64,000 nt of DNA from NCBI RefSeq assembly GCF_000243095.1, contig NZ_AHJE01000081.1, positions 1 through 64,000 of the forward strand. The letters are read 5' to 3'. The stretch is from Cupriavidus basilensis OR16 (GTDB lineage Bacteria > Pseudomonadota > Gammaproteobacteria > Burkholderiales > Burkholderiaceae). Below are positions 16,823 to 26,276 of the stretch, piece after piece (the first letter of the stretch is position 1; each line of letters begins with the position of its first letter). A program made the translations under genes and the position numbers. The notes under the pieces were generated by a model. That model did no database searches. It saw only the letters and a list, made by a program, of their open reading frames with translations, and had not been told where the DNA came from.

Positions 16823-19800
16823 ATGACGCCCACCTCAATCAAGTCAATCCTTATTGCCAATCGATCGGAGATCGCTATTCGCGTCATGCGGGCAGCGGCT
16901 GAGATGGGCATCCACACGGTAGCGATCTATTCCAAGGAGGATCGCCTGGCCCTGCACCGCTTCAAGTCGGACGAAAGCTATCTGGTTGGCGAAGGCAAGA
17001 AGCCGCTGGAGGCGTACCTCGATATCAAGGACGTGTTGCGCGTCGCCCGGCAGACCGGGGTGGATGCCATCCATCCTGGCTATGGCTTTCTTTCGGAGAA
17101 TCCGGATTTCGCGCAGGCGGTGATCGACGCCGGCATCCGCTGGATCGGGCCTTCGCCGGAGGTGATGCGCACGCTCGGCAACAAGGTCGCCGCGCGTAAC
17201 GCCGCCGTCGCCGCCGGCGTGCCGGTGATGCCGGCCACGGCACCGCTCCCGGCCGACCTCGACGCCTGCAAGCGCATGGCCGCGCAAGTCGGCTATCCGC
17301 TGATGCTCAAGGCCAGCTGGGGCGGCGGCGGGCGCGGCATGCGCGTGCTGGAGAACGAACAGGATCTGGAGGCCTCGTTGCCGGTGGCACGCCGTGAGGC
17401 GCTGGCTGCCTTTGGCAACGACGAAGTCTATGTGGAAAAGCTGGTGCGCAACGCGCGCCACGTCGAGGTGCAGATTCTCGGCGATAGCCACGGCACGGTC
17501 GTGCACCTCTTTGAGCGCGACTGCACGGTCCAGCGGCGCAACCAGAAAGTCGTCGAACGTGCACCTGCGCCCTACCTTGACCCGGCCGGGCGCCAGGCGC
17601 TCTGCGACGCCGCGCTCAAGCTGATGCGGGCGGTCGGCTACACCCATGCCGGCACCGTCGAGTTCCTGATGGATGCCGATAGCGGCCGGTTCTACTTCAT
17701 CGAGGTCAATCCCCGCATCCAGGTGGAGCACACCGTCACCGAGATGGTCACGGGCGTGGACATCGTCAAGGCCCAGATCCGCATCACCGAAGGCGGGCGG
17801 ATCGGCCGCATCGAAGACGAGCTCGACAGCGCGGGGAATGTGGCCATGCGTGCCGCCGGCGTGCCGGATCAAGAGCACATCGCCCTGAACGGCCATGCCG
17901 TGCAGTGCCGCATTACCAGCGAAGATCCGGAAAATGGCTTTCTCCCGGACTATGGGCAGCTAAGCGCCTACCGCAGCGCGTCCGGATTCGGGGTTCGCCT
18001 GGATGCCGGCACCGCCTATGGCGGCGCGATCATCACGCCCTACTACGATTCCTTGCTGGTCAAGGTCACCGCCTGGGCGCCCACCGCCGCCGAGTCGATT
18101 CGCCGCATGGACCGCGCCCTGCGCGAATTCCGCATTCGCGGGGTGGCATCGAACCTGCAGTTCCTGGAGAACGTGATCAATCACCTGGACTTTGCCAGCG
18201 GCAAAGTCACCACCCGCTTTATCGACAACACGCCCGAGCTGTTCGCGTTTGCCAAGCGGCAGGACCGGGCCACCAGGCTGCTGCGCTATCTCGGCGATGT
18301 GGTTGTCAACGGGAACCCCGAAGTCGCCGGCCGGGCGCTGCCGCCACTGCCATTGCCCAGGCCGGTGCTTCCCCGTACGGATGCGAGTGCGCCGGTGCCG
18401 CCGGGCACGCGCGACCGCTTGCTTGCGCTGGGTGCCGACAAGTTCGCGCAGTGGATGCTGGAGCAAAAGCAGGTACTGCTGACCGACACCACGATGCGCG
18501 ACGCGCACCAGTCGCTGTTCGCCACCCGCATGCGCACCGCCGACATGCTGCCCATCGCGCCGTTCTATGCGCGCGAGCTGTCGCGGCTGTTCTCGCTGGA
18601 ATGCTGGGGCGGCGCCACCTTCGACGTGGCCCTGCGTTTCCTAAAGGAAGACCCCTGGCAGCGGCTGGCCCAGTTGCGCGCCGCCATTCCCAACGTGTTG
18701 TTCCAGATGCTGCTGCGCGGCTCCAATGCGGTCGGCTACGCCAACTATGCCGACAACGTGGTGCGCTTCTTCGTCAGGCAAGCGGCCAACGGCGGCGTGG
18801 ACCTGTTCCGCGTGTTCGATTCGCTCAACTGGGTGGAGAACATGCGCGTGGCCATCGACGCCGTACGGGAGAACGGCGCGCTGTGCGAGGGCGCGATCTG
18901 CTACACGGGCGACCTGTTCGATAGCACGCGCGGGAAATACGATCTCAAGTACTACGTTGGCATTGCGCGCGAGTTGCAGCGCGCCGGGGTGCACGTGCTC
19001 GGCATCAAGGATATGGCGGGCATCTGCCGGCCACGCGCCGCAGCCGCGCTGGTCAAGGCCATCAAGGAGGAGACCGGCCTGCCCTTGCACTTCCACACGC
19101 ACGACACCAGCGGCATCTCGGCCGCCTCCGCGCTGGCGGCGATCGAGGCCGGCTGCGACGCCGTGGACGGTGCGCTCGATGCCATGAGCGGCCTCACCTC
19201 GCAGCCCAACCTGTCGAGCATCGCCGCGGCCCTGGCCGGCAGCGAGCGCGATCCCGGCCTTGACCCCGACCGCCTGCACGAAGCCTCGATGTACTGGGAG
19301 GGGGTACGGCGCTACTACGCGCCTTTCGAATCTGATATCCGCGCCGGTACAGCCGATGTCTACCGCCACGAAATGCCGGGCGGCCAGTACACCAACCTGC
19401 GCGAGCAAGCGCGCTCGCTCGGCATTGAGCACCGCTGGACCGAGGTGTCGCGCGCCTATGCGGATGTGAACCGCATCTTCGGCGATATCGTCAAGGTCAC
19501 GCCGACCTCCAAGGTAGTCGGTGACATGGCGCTGATGATGGTGACCAACGACCTCAACGCCGCCGATGTCTGCAACCCGGCCAAGGAGGTAGCCTTCCCC
19601 GAATCGGTGGTGTCGCTGTTCAAAGGGGAGCTGGGCTTCCCGCCGGACGGCTTTCCTGCCGAGCTGTCGCGGCGGGTATTGAAATCCGACCCGCCGGCGC
19701 CCTACCGGCCAGGCGACAGGCTCGCCGCCGTCGACCTCGACCAGGCCCGCACGCAAGGCGAGGCCGACTGCGGCCGTCAGCTCGACGATCAGCAGCTCGC

Positions 19801-20323
19801 CTCGTACCTCATGTATCCCAAGGTGGCCAAGGCGTACTTCGAGCACCGCCGCAACTATGGCGACACCTCCGCCCTGCCGACCCCGGCATTCTTCTACGGC
19901 TTGCAGCCTCAGCAGGAGATCGGCGTCGACATCGCACCGGGAAAGACACTGCTGATTGCGCTGCAGAGCGTGCAACCGGACAAGGAGGAAGGCATCTTCA
20001 AGGTCCAGTTCGAGCTCAATGGCCAGTCACGCATGGCGCGCATCGAAAAGCGCGGCGCGCAACGGACCGCCCAGGCCCGTGCGCTGGCGGATGCCGCGAA
20101 CCCGCTGCACGTGGCCGCGCCCATGCCGGGCGCCGTGGTCACGGTCGCAGTCAAGGCGGGCCAACGCGTATCGGCCGGCAGCACGCTGGTATCGCTGGAG
20201 GCCATGAAGATGGAAACGCATCTCGCCGCGGAGTTCGATTGCGAGATCGAGGCCGTCCATGTGGCGCCTGGTGACCGCGTGGCCGCGAAGGATCTGCTGA
20301 TCGTGCTGCGCCGCCCTGCGTAA
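16823..20323 (+). CDS. pyc: Pyruvate carboxylase
   Basis: This single-chain biotin enzyme of 1166 residues forms oxaloacetate from pyruvate, ATP and bicarbonate. Domains in order: biotin carboxylase (from IKSILIANRSEIAIRV, with the glycine-rich loop SWGGGGRGM, FIEVNPRIQVEHTVTE), carboxyltransferase (starting LTDTTMRDAHQSL, with FRVFDSLNWVENM and HFHTHDTSG), the central PYC domain, and a biotinyl domain with SLEAMKMETH, where Lys 1129 is biotinylated. Length is normal. Many Cupriavidus strains have PEP-based anaplerosis, so a pyc gene inside a catabolic cluster suggests that the degraded compound yields pyruvate or propionyl/acetyl units that need oxaloacetate refill. It converges on the MalT-type regulator. 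Confidence 0.95.
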   Translation: MTPTSIKSILIANRSEIAIRVMRAAAEMGIHTVAIYSKEDRLALHRFKSDESYLVGEGKKPLEAYLDIKDVLRVARQTGVDAIHPGYGFLSENPDFAQAVIDAGIRWIGPSPEVMRTLGNKVAARNAAVAAGVPVMPATAPLPADLDACKRMAAQVGYPLMLKASWGGGGRGMRVLENEQDLEASLPVARREALAAFGNDEVYVEKLVRNARHVEVQILGDSHGTVVHLFERDCTVQRRNQKVVERAPAPYLDPAGRQALCDAALKLMRAVGYTHAGTVEFLMDADSGRFYFIEVNPRIQVEHTVTEMVTGVDIVKAQIRITEGGRIGRIEDELDSAGNVAMRAAGVPDQEHIALNGHAVQCRITSEDPENGFLPDYGQLSAYRSASGFGVRLDAGTAYGGAIITPYYDSLLVKVTAWAPTAAESIRRMDRALREFRIRGVASNLQFLENVINHLDFASGKVTTRFIDNTPELFAFAKRQDRATRLLRYLGDVVVNGNPEVAGRALPPLPLPRPVLPRTDASAPVPPGTRDRLLALGADKFAQWMLEQKQVLLTDTTMRDAHQSLFATRMRTADMLPIAPFYARELSRLFSLECWGGATFDVALRFLKEDPWQRLAQLRAAIPNVLFQMLLRGSNAVGYANYADNVVRFFVRQAANGGVDLFRVFDSLNWVENMRVAIDAVRENGALCEGAICYTGDLFDSTRGKYDLKYYVGIARELQRAGVHVLGIKDMAGICRPRAAAALVKAIKEETGLPLHFHTHDTSGISAASALAAIEAGCDAVDGALDAMSGLTSQPNLSSIAAALAGSERDPGLDPDRLHEASMYWEGVRRYYAPFESDIRAGTADVYRHEMPGGQYTNLREQARSLGIEHRWTEVSRAYADVNRIFGDIVKVTPTSKVVGDMALMMVTNDLNAADVCNPAKEVAFPESVVSLFKGELGFPPDGFPAELSRRVLKSDPPAPYRPGDRLAAVDLDQARTQGEADCGRQLDDQQLASYLMYPKVAKAYFEHRRNYGDTSALPTPAFFYGLQPQQEIGVDIAPGKTLLIALQSVQPDKEEGIFKVQFELNGQSRMARIEKRGAQRTAQARALADAANPLHVAAPMPGAVVTVAVKAGQRVSAGSTLVSLEAMKMETHLAAEFDCEIEAVHVAPGDRVAAKDLLIVLRRPA

Positions 20324-20328
20324 CGCCA

Positions 20329-20350
20329 CCCGCCAGCGCTACCTGGCGGG
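20329..20350. terminator. Stem-loop between convergent pyc and regulator genes
   Basis: CCCGCCAG and CTGGCGGG pair around CGCTAC directly after the pyc stop. There is no T-run on either side, so it may be a weak or Rho-assisted bidirectional terminator. Confidence 0.45.
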
Positions 20351-20371
20351 GCATCGTGCTGTCATTGCCCG

Positions 20372-23071
20372 CTACGCGTCGCGCAGCAGGCCCAGCAGTT
20401 GGGCCCTGTGCACGATCTGCTTGCGCGTGCCGGCATCGAGTTTGGCGGACAGATTCTTCAGGTGCCATTTGACGGTTTCTTGCCCGATGCCCATGGCAAG
20501 CGCGATTTCCTTGTTGGCAAGATGCCGGGCCAGCAGCTCCAGGACATTGCGCTCTTTCGGCGTGAGCACCATGCTGGGCGCCGCGCGCGGCCCGTCTGCG
20601 CCAGCCGCGGCGAGGGCACGTGCCGCCGGCGCCGGCGTGGCGGGATCAAGACGCCGGGCACCCGTGGATTCCGTCTCGATATCGCGCGCCCAGTCCGCCA
20701 GCGCGGGATGGACATCGCGCACACCGCGCTTCACCCCGTATGCCTCCAGCAGGTTCATGGCTTCACGCAGCAAGGCGAGGCTCTTCTCCCCGCAGCGGTG
20801 CATGGCCAGCGCCCGCAGCGCCATGATCTCGATGCGCACGACCTCGCGTTTCATCGCCTCGGCCCCCGCCTCCGCCCGCGCCAGCTGCTGCTGTGCCGCG
20901 CGCCAGTCCTGCTCGGCAATGCACGCATAGGCATGCGCCAGGTCCTGGAGCAGGACCAGGTTGCGCTGCCGGATCGGCGACTCGGGCGCGGCATTATCCG
21001 CGACGATCTCATCGATGCGGCGCAGCAAGGTGCGGCACGTCTCGGAGCGGAAACGCCCGCTGTGCAGCCGCAACTGCTCGGTCAGGCTGGCCACGCACAG
21101 CCTGGGCAGGTTGCGCGCAATGCCAACCGCATACATGGTCTCGAGCAGGTCCAGGGCGCGATGCTCGACGCCCCTGGCGGCGGCGATGCGGGCCGCCGTG
21201 CGGTAAGCGAGCAGCACCGTGTCCGGCGTGCCGCCACGCTCCAGGATATCCAGGCGATTGGCCAGCAGCGCTGCCGCTTCGTCAACCTGGTCCCGCCCAT
21301 AAGTGGAGGCGGCCAGCAAGCCGGCGATCATGCAGGAAAACGGGTGGCGCCGGCCCAACTCTTCGTCGGCGCGGGCCAGTGCCGGGCGCAGCGCGCGCTC
21401 CGCCAATAGCACCTGCCCCTCGAACAGGTACCCCAGCCCGATGATGTAGTCACGCCAGCGGATCACATAGCGGTAGGCAAGACTGGCGTCGCCGCGCGGC
21501 GCGTTCTGCTCGTAACGGCGCGCCTTGGCATACTCCCCTGCCGTCATCGCGCGCACGGCCAGGCGGTTGGCATGCGCTTGCTGCAGCCACGCATCGTTGA
21601 CGGGCGGTGCCTCTCCCCAGCGATCGAAGAGTGCCGCAACGCGGTCCGGCTCGTCCGCGTAATAGGCCGCGGCGCTCAGGATCAGGTCAATCTCGTAGCG
21701 CATGGCATCGTCCGGCGTCGCATGGCGCAGGATTTGCCGCACTTGCGCCTCGGCCTGCTGGTGGCGCTCGCTCAGCGCCAGCGCCCATGCCGCCGCGAGG
21801 CGCAGGCGTGGATGCCGGTCCAGCTCGGACTCGGGCAGCCATTCGAGCCATTCGAGCACGGCGGACAACTGGCCGCGCGTGGCGGCTTCATGCAGGCAGC
21901 GCTGCGCCAGCCCGTAGGCAGTCTCGCGCTGGCCGCTGGCGAGCGCGTGGCGCGCGGCAGCCTCGGTCATGCCGTGATCGGCAAGCCAGTGCATCGCACG
22001 ATCATGCATCCCGGGGAGTTCCTGCGCCGGGAGGTCCACCAGCCGGGCGCGCAGCGCATCGCGCGCCATCGCATGCAGGCGGAACCACTCGCCATGCTGG
22101 TCCGAGACGACAAACAGCGGCGTGTCACGCATCAGCCGCTGCAAGCGCTCCTGCGCATCCGGCAACCCCGTCACGGTGTGGCAAAGATCGGCATGCAGCA
22201 GCTCCACAATCGAGATGCGCGTCAGGAATCCTGAATCCGCATCGGAAAGCCGGGCGAGCAGCGCGGTAATAAAGTGTTCTCGCATGCCGCCGGTACTGCT
22301 GGCGAAAGCATCAATGGCGGCAACGGCATCGGGAGCATGGGAGATTGCCGCCAGCGCGAGCTGCAAGCCGAGCGGCCAGCCCTCGGTCACGTCATGCAGC
22401 CTGGCGCAGGCGTCGGCCTCCACGCTGGTCTCGAAGTGCCTGCCGATCAGCGCGATCGTCTCGTCCAGGCGGAAACGCAGCAAACCGGTATCGACCTTCA
22501 CGCACTGGCCATACGGGCCCAGCCGCTCTACGACCGTGTCGAACCCGTCGCGGGCCGCGACCACAATGCGCAGATTGGACGGCAAGTTGTTGAGCAGGTA
22601 GATCAGCGCATCGCGGCTGGTGTCCGGCAGCCGCTCGGCCTCATCCAGTATGAGCACGACATCCAGCGCAAGGTGGGCAACCTCGCCCAGCCATGCCGTG
22701 AACCCCTCCAGCGGTCCATCGGCCGCCCTCTGTCCTTCCAGCAGGCGTCCGCCGAAGGCAGCACGCCCGCAGCCTGAGCGGATCGCGCTCGTGAGGCTCA
22801 TCAGCAATCGGCGGGGATCGTTGCCCTCATCCAGCGACACCCAGGCAACGGCGCTGCCGCGCATGATGTATTCGCGATGCCACTGGATCAGCAAGGAGGT
22901 CTTGCCGAAGCCCGCAGGTGCTTGCACGATCGTCACGGGCCGGTCAACGAACCGCTCGCTATCCGAACGCAGGCGCGAGCGCGCCAGCAGGTGGCGCGGT
23001 GCGCGTGGTGGACTGGTCTTGAGCAGCAGTTCCGATGCTGTGATACCAGCCTCGCTGGTGTGATTTGTCAT
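20372..23071 (-). CDS. LuxR-family large ATP-binding (MalT-like) transcriptional activator
   Basis: This is an 899-residue STAND-class regulator. Near residues 50-60 is a Walker A motif (APAGFGKTS), then a Walker B motif (VVLILDEAERL). A long helical repeat region in the middle would sense the inducer, and the C-terminal 65 residues form a LuxR helix-turn-helix (LTPKERNVLELLARHLANKE, then GIGQETVKWHLKNL). Such proteins form ATP-dependent oligomers that activate catabolic genes. ATG 23071 is taken; no strong ribosome site is seen. It converges with pyc and diverges from the Usp-hemerythrin gene. The C6/G6 inverted repeats in the ligase and porin promoters and at 23211-23234 are candidate targets, by inference only. 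Confidence 0.9.
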   Translation of the reverse strand: MTNHTSEAGITASELLLKTSPPRAPRHLLARSRLRSDSERFVDRPVTIVQAPAGFGKTSLLIQWHREYIMRGSAVAWVSLDEGNDPRRLLMSLTSAIRSGCGRAAFGGRLLEGQRAADGPLEGFTAWLGEVAHLALDVVLILDEAERLPDTSRDALIYLLNNLPSNLRIVVAARDGFDTVVERLGPYGQCVKVDTGLLRFRLDETIALIGRHFETSVEADACARLHDVTEGWPLGLQLALAAISHAPDAVAAIDAFASSTGGMREHFITALLARLSDADSGFLTRISIVELLHADLCHTVTGLPDAQERLQRLMRDTPLFVVSDQHGEWFRLHAMARDALRARLVDLPAQELPGMHDRAMHWLADHGMTEAAARHALASGQRETAYGLAQRCLHEAATRGQLSAVLEWLEWLPESELDRHPRLRLAAAWALALSERHQQAEAQVRQILRHATPDDAMRYEIDLILSAAAYYADEPDRVAALFDRWGEAPPVNDAWLQQAHANRLAVRAMTAGEYAKARRYEQNAPRGDASLAYRYVIRWRDYIIGLGYLFEGQVLLAERALRPALARADEELGRRHPFSCMIAGLLAASTYGRDQVDEAAALLANRLDILERGGTPDTVLLAYRTAARIAAARGVEHRALDLLETMYAVGIARNLPRLCVASLTEQLRLHSGRFRSETCRTLLRRIDEIVADNAAPESPIRQRNLVLLQDLAHAYACIAEQDWRAAQQQLARAEAGAEAMKREVVRIEIMALRALAMHRCGEKSLALLREAMNLLEAYGVKRGVRDVHPALADWARDIETESTGARRLDPATPAPAARALAAAGADGPRAAPSMVLTPKERNVLELLARHLANKEIALAMGIGQETVKWHLKNLSAKLDAGTRKQIVHRAQLLGLLRDA

Positions 23072-23210
23072 CAATTAAGCCCGGCAGGCTATGCCGATCA
23101 AGTGGGTTGAGCGTATCCGGCGGGCCAGCCGAAGCGCACGGCCAATGCCGCAGATTATAGCCACGCCGAGTGCATCGCTGGCCGCTCTCAGGGATATCCC
23201 TGTGCCCAAT

Positions 23211-23234
23211 CCCCCCCGCTGGGGGGAGCCCCCC
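23211..23234. promoter_or_regulatory. C-run/G-run/C-run element upstream of the MalT-like regulator
   Basis: CCCCCCC-GCT-GGGGGG-AG-CCCCCC lies about 140 bases upstream of the regulator start, in the 317-base divergent gap before the Usp-hemerythrin gene. It resembles the elements at 11898 and 15559 but the spacers differ. No other feature is seen in this gap. Confidence 0.35.
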
Positions 23235-23388
23235 ACGGGCACGCTCCTACTATTCAGTCCACATCAGGACGATCAAACAAGGGCCGCAATGCCTGCAACC
23301 GACAGCCCGATCGCGACCACGCCCGGCGTCCATGCACCAACGTCGCCCTAACCCGCTAACCCGCCCTAACCCGAGACCGGTCCACACC

Positions 23389-24336
23389 ATGTTCCGCCAT
23401 CTGTTCGTCCCTGTCGACCCTTGCGACCACGACGCCAAAGCCGCGCTGCAAGCGATCGCAATGGCCCGCGGCCACGGTGCGCGCATCAGCTTCCGGCATG
23501 CGCGGGATAACTGCGCGCGTGGCCAGTCACAGGTCCGCGAGGCGCTGGTCCGGGCAGATGCGGCGGCACGGGCGCAGGGCGTAGCAAGCACGTTCGCCAG
23601 TCTCGTTGCAGCACATCCGGCGCGGGCGTTGCTGGCCGCGGCGGACCAGGCCGGCTGCGATGCCATTGTCCTCGCCCATGGCGCAGGGGATCTCGCCGAG
23701 CCGGCGTCACCTGCCAGGGAGATGCTGATGCATGCCCGCATTCCGGTGCTATCGATCGGGGCTGCTTGCGCGCCCGCGCCGATTGCGGTGATCGATTTGC
23801 TGCGCAACGCGTACAGCCGCCTGGCCACGCTGCTGCACGCCTGGCTGCGCCTTGTCGAAACGCCGCGGGTGGCAGGCGCACCCATTGTCGCTGCGCCCAT
23901 GCTGGCAGCCATCGAATATGTGCGCCAGACGGTTCATCCGCTGTACCGGCGCAAGGAGGCCACGTTGTTTCGCCGCCTGAGCCAGCGCAGCGAGGCCCTG
24001 CGCGCAGAGCTGGACGAGCTGTCCCGCCAGCATTTGCGCCTGGAGAACCTGCTCGACGACCTTGCCATGCAAGTGAAGCAAGCCGCCGCCAGTGCGTCCG
24101 CCTTTGCCGCGCTAGCGCGAGTGGTCGAGCAGTATGCCCGCCTGGCATGGGAATACAGGGGCCGCGAAGAAGGCGTGGTATTGCCTGCGGCGCGCCACTA
24201 CCTCAGTCAGGCCGATTGGGATGCGTTGCATGTCGCGCTGACCCAGGCCGTCGATCACCACGCCGGCATCTGTTCCGACGCCACCTTCGCACGGGTACTG
24301 GCCGGGCTAGCCCCAGCCGCGCCGCCAGGTGCCTGA
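23389..24336 (+). CDS. Universal stress protein fused to a hemerythrin-like domain
   Basis: The protein (315 aa) starts MFRHLFVPVDPCDHDAKA, a UspA fold covering roughly residues 1-140. Its second half is a four-helix bundle with hemerythrin-like spacing: VHPLYRRKEATLF, RQHLRLENLL, EYRGREEGVVLP and VDHHAG. Some positions that are histidine in oxygen-binding hemerythrins look replaced (RGREE where H-x3-E is usual), so iron binding is uncertain. ATG 23389 begins the Usp domain; the frame is open upstream. It may act as a redox or oxygen sensor, or in stress tolerance. It diverges from the MalT-like regulator. Confidence 0.75.
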   Translation: MFRHLFVPVDPCDHDAKAALQAIAMARGHGARISFRHARDNCARGQSQVREALVRADAAARAQGVASTFASLVAAHPARALLAAADQAGCDAIVLAHGAGDLAEPASPAREMLMHARIPVLSIGAACAPAPIAVIDLLRNAYSRLATLLHAWLRLVETPRVAGAPIVAAPMLAAIEYVRQTVHPLYRRKEATLFRRLSQRSEALRAELDELSRQHLRLENLLDDLAMQVKQAAASASAFAALARVVEQYARLAWEYRGREEGVVLPAARHYLSQADWDALHVALTQAVDHHAGICSDATFARVLAGLAPAAPPGA

Positions 24337-24382
24337 AAGCATCCCGAATCAACCACAAAACAGAATATAACGAGGAGTCAAC

Positions 24383-25363
24383 ATGCCACATGCCATTCGA
24401 ATTCACGAAACCGGCGGCCCGGAAGTCTTGCGATGGGAAGAGGTCGCCGTGGGCGATCCGGGTCACGGGCAGGTGCACTTGCGCCATGAAGCCGTCGGTC
24501 TGAATTTCGCGGACACTTATTTCCGCTCGGGCCTGTACCCGATGCCACTGCCGGCCGGCATGGGCGTTGAAGCCGCCGGCGTGGTCAAGGCCGTCGGGGC
24601 TGGCGTCAGCCAGGTCGCGGTGGGCGATCGCGTCACCTATACGGGCTTTCTGAACACGCTCGGCGCGTACAGCACCGAACGCCTGATCCCGGCCGCGGCG
24701 CTGATCAAGCTACCCGCCGGCATCGCCTGCGAGACCGCTGCCGCCATGACCATGCGCGGCCTGACTAGCGCCTACCTGATGCGCCGTATCTACGCCTTCA
24801 AGCCCAACGACACCATCCTGTTGCACGCCGCCGCCGGCGGGGTCGGCCTGATCGTCTCGCAATGGGCGAAGCTGCTCGGCCTCACCGTGATCGGCACCGT
24901 GTCGAGCGAGGCCAAGGCGGCAGTTGCCCGCGCCCACGGCTGCGACCACATCATCGACTACAGCTGCGAGGATGTGGCCAAGCGCGTGCGCGAACTGACC
25001 GATGGCGTCGGCGTCAACGTGGTGTTCGACAGCGTCGGCAAGGACACCTTCGAGGCTTCGCTGGATTCGCTCAAGCGCCGCGGCCTGATGGTCTGCGTGG
25101 GCACCGCCTCGGGCCCGATCCCGCCATTCAACCCGCAATTGCTGGCAATGAAGGGGTCGCTCTACCTGACCCGCCCGGCCCTGGCCGACTACATCGCCGA
25201 TCCCGCCGAAAAGAAGGAACTGGCGGATGAGCTGTTCGCCCATGTCGCGGCTGGCCGCATCCGGATCGAGATCAACCAGCGCTACGCCCTGCAGGACGCG
25301 GCACAAGCCCATCGGGACCTGGAGTCGCGCAAGACCACCGGATCTTCGATCTTCACGGTCTAG
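24383..25363 (+). CDS. NADPH:quinone oxidoreductase (zinc-independent MDR)
   Basis: This is a full-length (326 aa) QOR-type enzyme that reduces quinones or enones with NADPH. MGVEAAGVVKAVGAG and VGDRVTY lie in the N-terminal domain, AAAGGVGLIVSQWAKLLG binds the cofactor, and FDSVGKDTFEASLDSL is typical. GAGGAG lies just upstream of the ATG. It is first in an operon followed after nine bases by a TauD/TfdA dioxygenase, a BKACE enzyme and a broken MFS transporter, so it probably reduces an unsaturated or quinone intermediate of that pathway. Confidence 0.93.
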   Translation: MPHAIRIHETGGPEVLRWEEVAVGDPGHGQVHLRHEAVGLNFADTYFRSGLYPMPLPAGMGVEAAGVVKAVGAGVSQVAVGDRVTYTGFLNTLGAYSTERLIPAAALIKLPAGIACETAAAMTMRGLTSAYLMRRIYAFKPNDTILLHAAAGGVGLIVSQWAKLLGLTVIGTVSSEAKAAVARAHGCDHIIDYSCEDVAKRVRELTDGVGVNVVFDSVGKDTFEASLDSLKRRGLMVCVGTASGPIPPFNPQLLAMKGSLYLTRPALADYIADPAEKKELADELFAHVAAGRIRIEINQRYALQDAAQAHRDLESRKTTGSSIFTV

Positions 25364-25372
25364 GAGGGCATC

Positions 25373-26221
25373 ATGCGTGTCGAACAACTGACTTGCGCCA
25401 TCGGCGCCGAGCTGACCGGCGTCAAGCTGGCCGATGCCATCCACGATAGCGACCTGTTTGCGCAGATCCGTGCCGCGCTCATCCGGCATCGCGTGGTGTT
25501 CCTGCGCGACCAGGACATGACGCGCGCCGAACACGTCGCCTTTGCACGCCTCTTTGGCGAGCTGGAAGACCACCCGGTAGCCGGCAGCGACCCCGAGCAT
25601 CCCGGCCTGGTGCGGATCTACAAGAATCCGGACCAGCCGAACGACCGCTACGAGAACGCGTGGCACTCGGATGCCACCTGGCGCCCGGCCCCGCCTCTGG
25701 GCTGCGTACTGCGCTGCGTGGAGTGCCCACCGGTGGGCGGCGACACCATGTGGGCGAACATGGTCCTGGCCTATGAAAACCTGCCCGAGCACATCAAGAA
25801 CCAGATCGCCGGCCTGCGCGCGCGCCACAGCATCGAAGCCAGCTTCGGCGCCGCCATGCCGATCGAGAAGCGCCTGGCGCTGAAGGCCCAGTTCCCGGAC
25901 GCCGAGCACCCGGTCGTGCGCACCCACCCGGAGACCGGCGAGAAGGTGCTGTTCGTGAATGGCTTCACCACGCACTTCACCAATTTCCATACACCGCAGC
26001 GGGTTCGCTACGGCCAGGATGGAAATCCAGGTGCCGGCCTGCTGCTGAACTACCTGATCAGCCAGGCCACTATCCCCGAATACCAGGTGCGCTGGCGCTG
26101 GCAGCCCAATAGCGTGGCGATCTGGGACAACCGCTCGACCCAGCACTACGCCGTCATGGATTACCCGCCCTGCCATCGCAAGATGGAGCGCGCCGGAATT
26201 ATTGGCGACACCACGTTCTAG
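25373..26221 (+). CDS. TauD/TfdA family 2-oxoglutarate-dependent dioxygenase
   Basis: This is an intact Fe(II)/2-oxoglutarate dioxygenase (282 aa), in the group that hydroxylates and thereby cleaves sulfonates, aryloxyacetates and similar acids. The iron triad is H and D in WHSDATW and the distal H in TQHYAVMDY; the 2-oxoglutarate-binding arginine lies near the C-terminus in CHRKMERAG. It is a paralogue of the frameshifted gene at 2085-2926. A strong ribosome site (AGGAGG) precedes it, nine bases after the quinone oxidoreductase stop. The substrate cannot be read from the sequence. Confidence 0.93.
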   Translation: MRVEQLTCAIGAELTGVKLADAIHDSDLFAQIRAALIRHRVVFLRDQDMTRAEHVAFARLFGELEDHPVAGSDPEHPGLVRIYKNPDQPNDRYENAWHSDATWRPAPPLGCVLRCVECPPVGGDTMWANMVLAYENLPEHIKNQIAGLRARHSIEASFGAAMPIEKRLALKAQFPDAEHPVVRTHPETGEKVLFVNGFTTHFTNFHTPQRVRYGQDGNPGAGLLLNYLISQATIPEYQVRWRWQPNSVAIWDNRSTQHYAVMDYPPCHRKMERAGIIGDTTF

Positions 26222-26276
26222 GCGGTCAACAGGCTTAGCGCCATTGATGCCACCCCAATTCGACAAGGAGTAGAAA

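Noticed and set aside
16844-17896. 350-residue minus-strand frame opposite pyc
   Set aside because: It mirrors the codons of the pyruvate carboxylase gene and its product is a histidine/alanine/arginine-rich shadow with no family.
18641-19975. 444-residue minus-strand frame opposite pyc
   Set aside because: Long antisense frames are common in GC-rich genes; pyc motifs on the plus strand are unambiguous.
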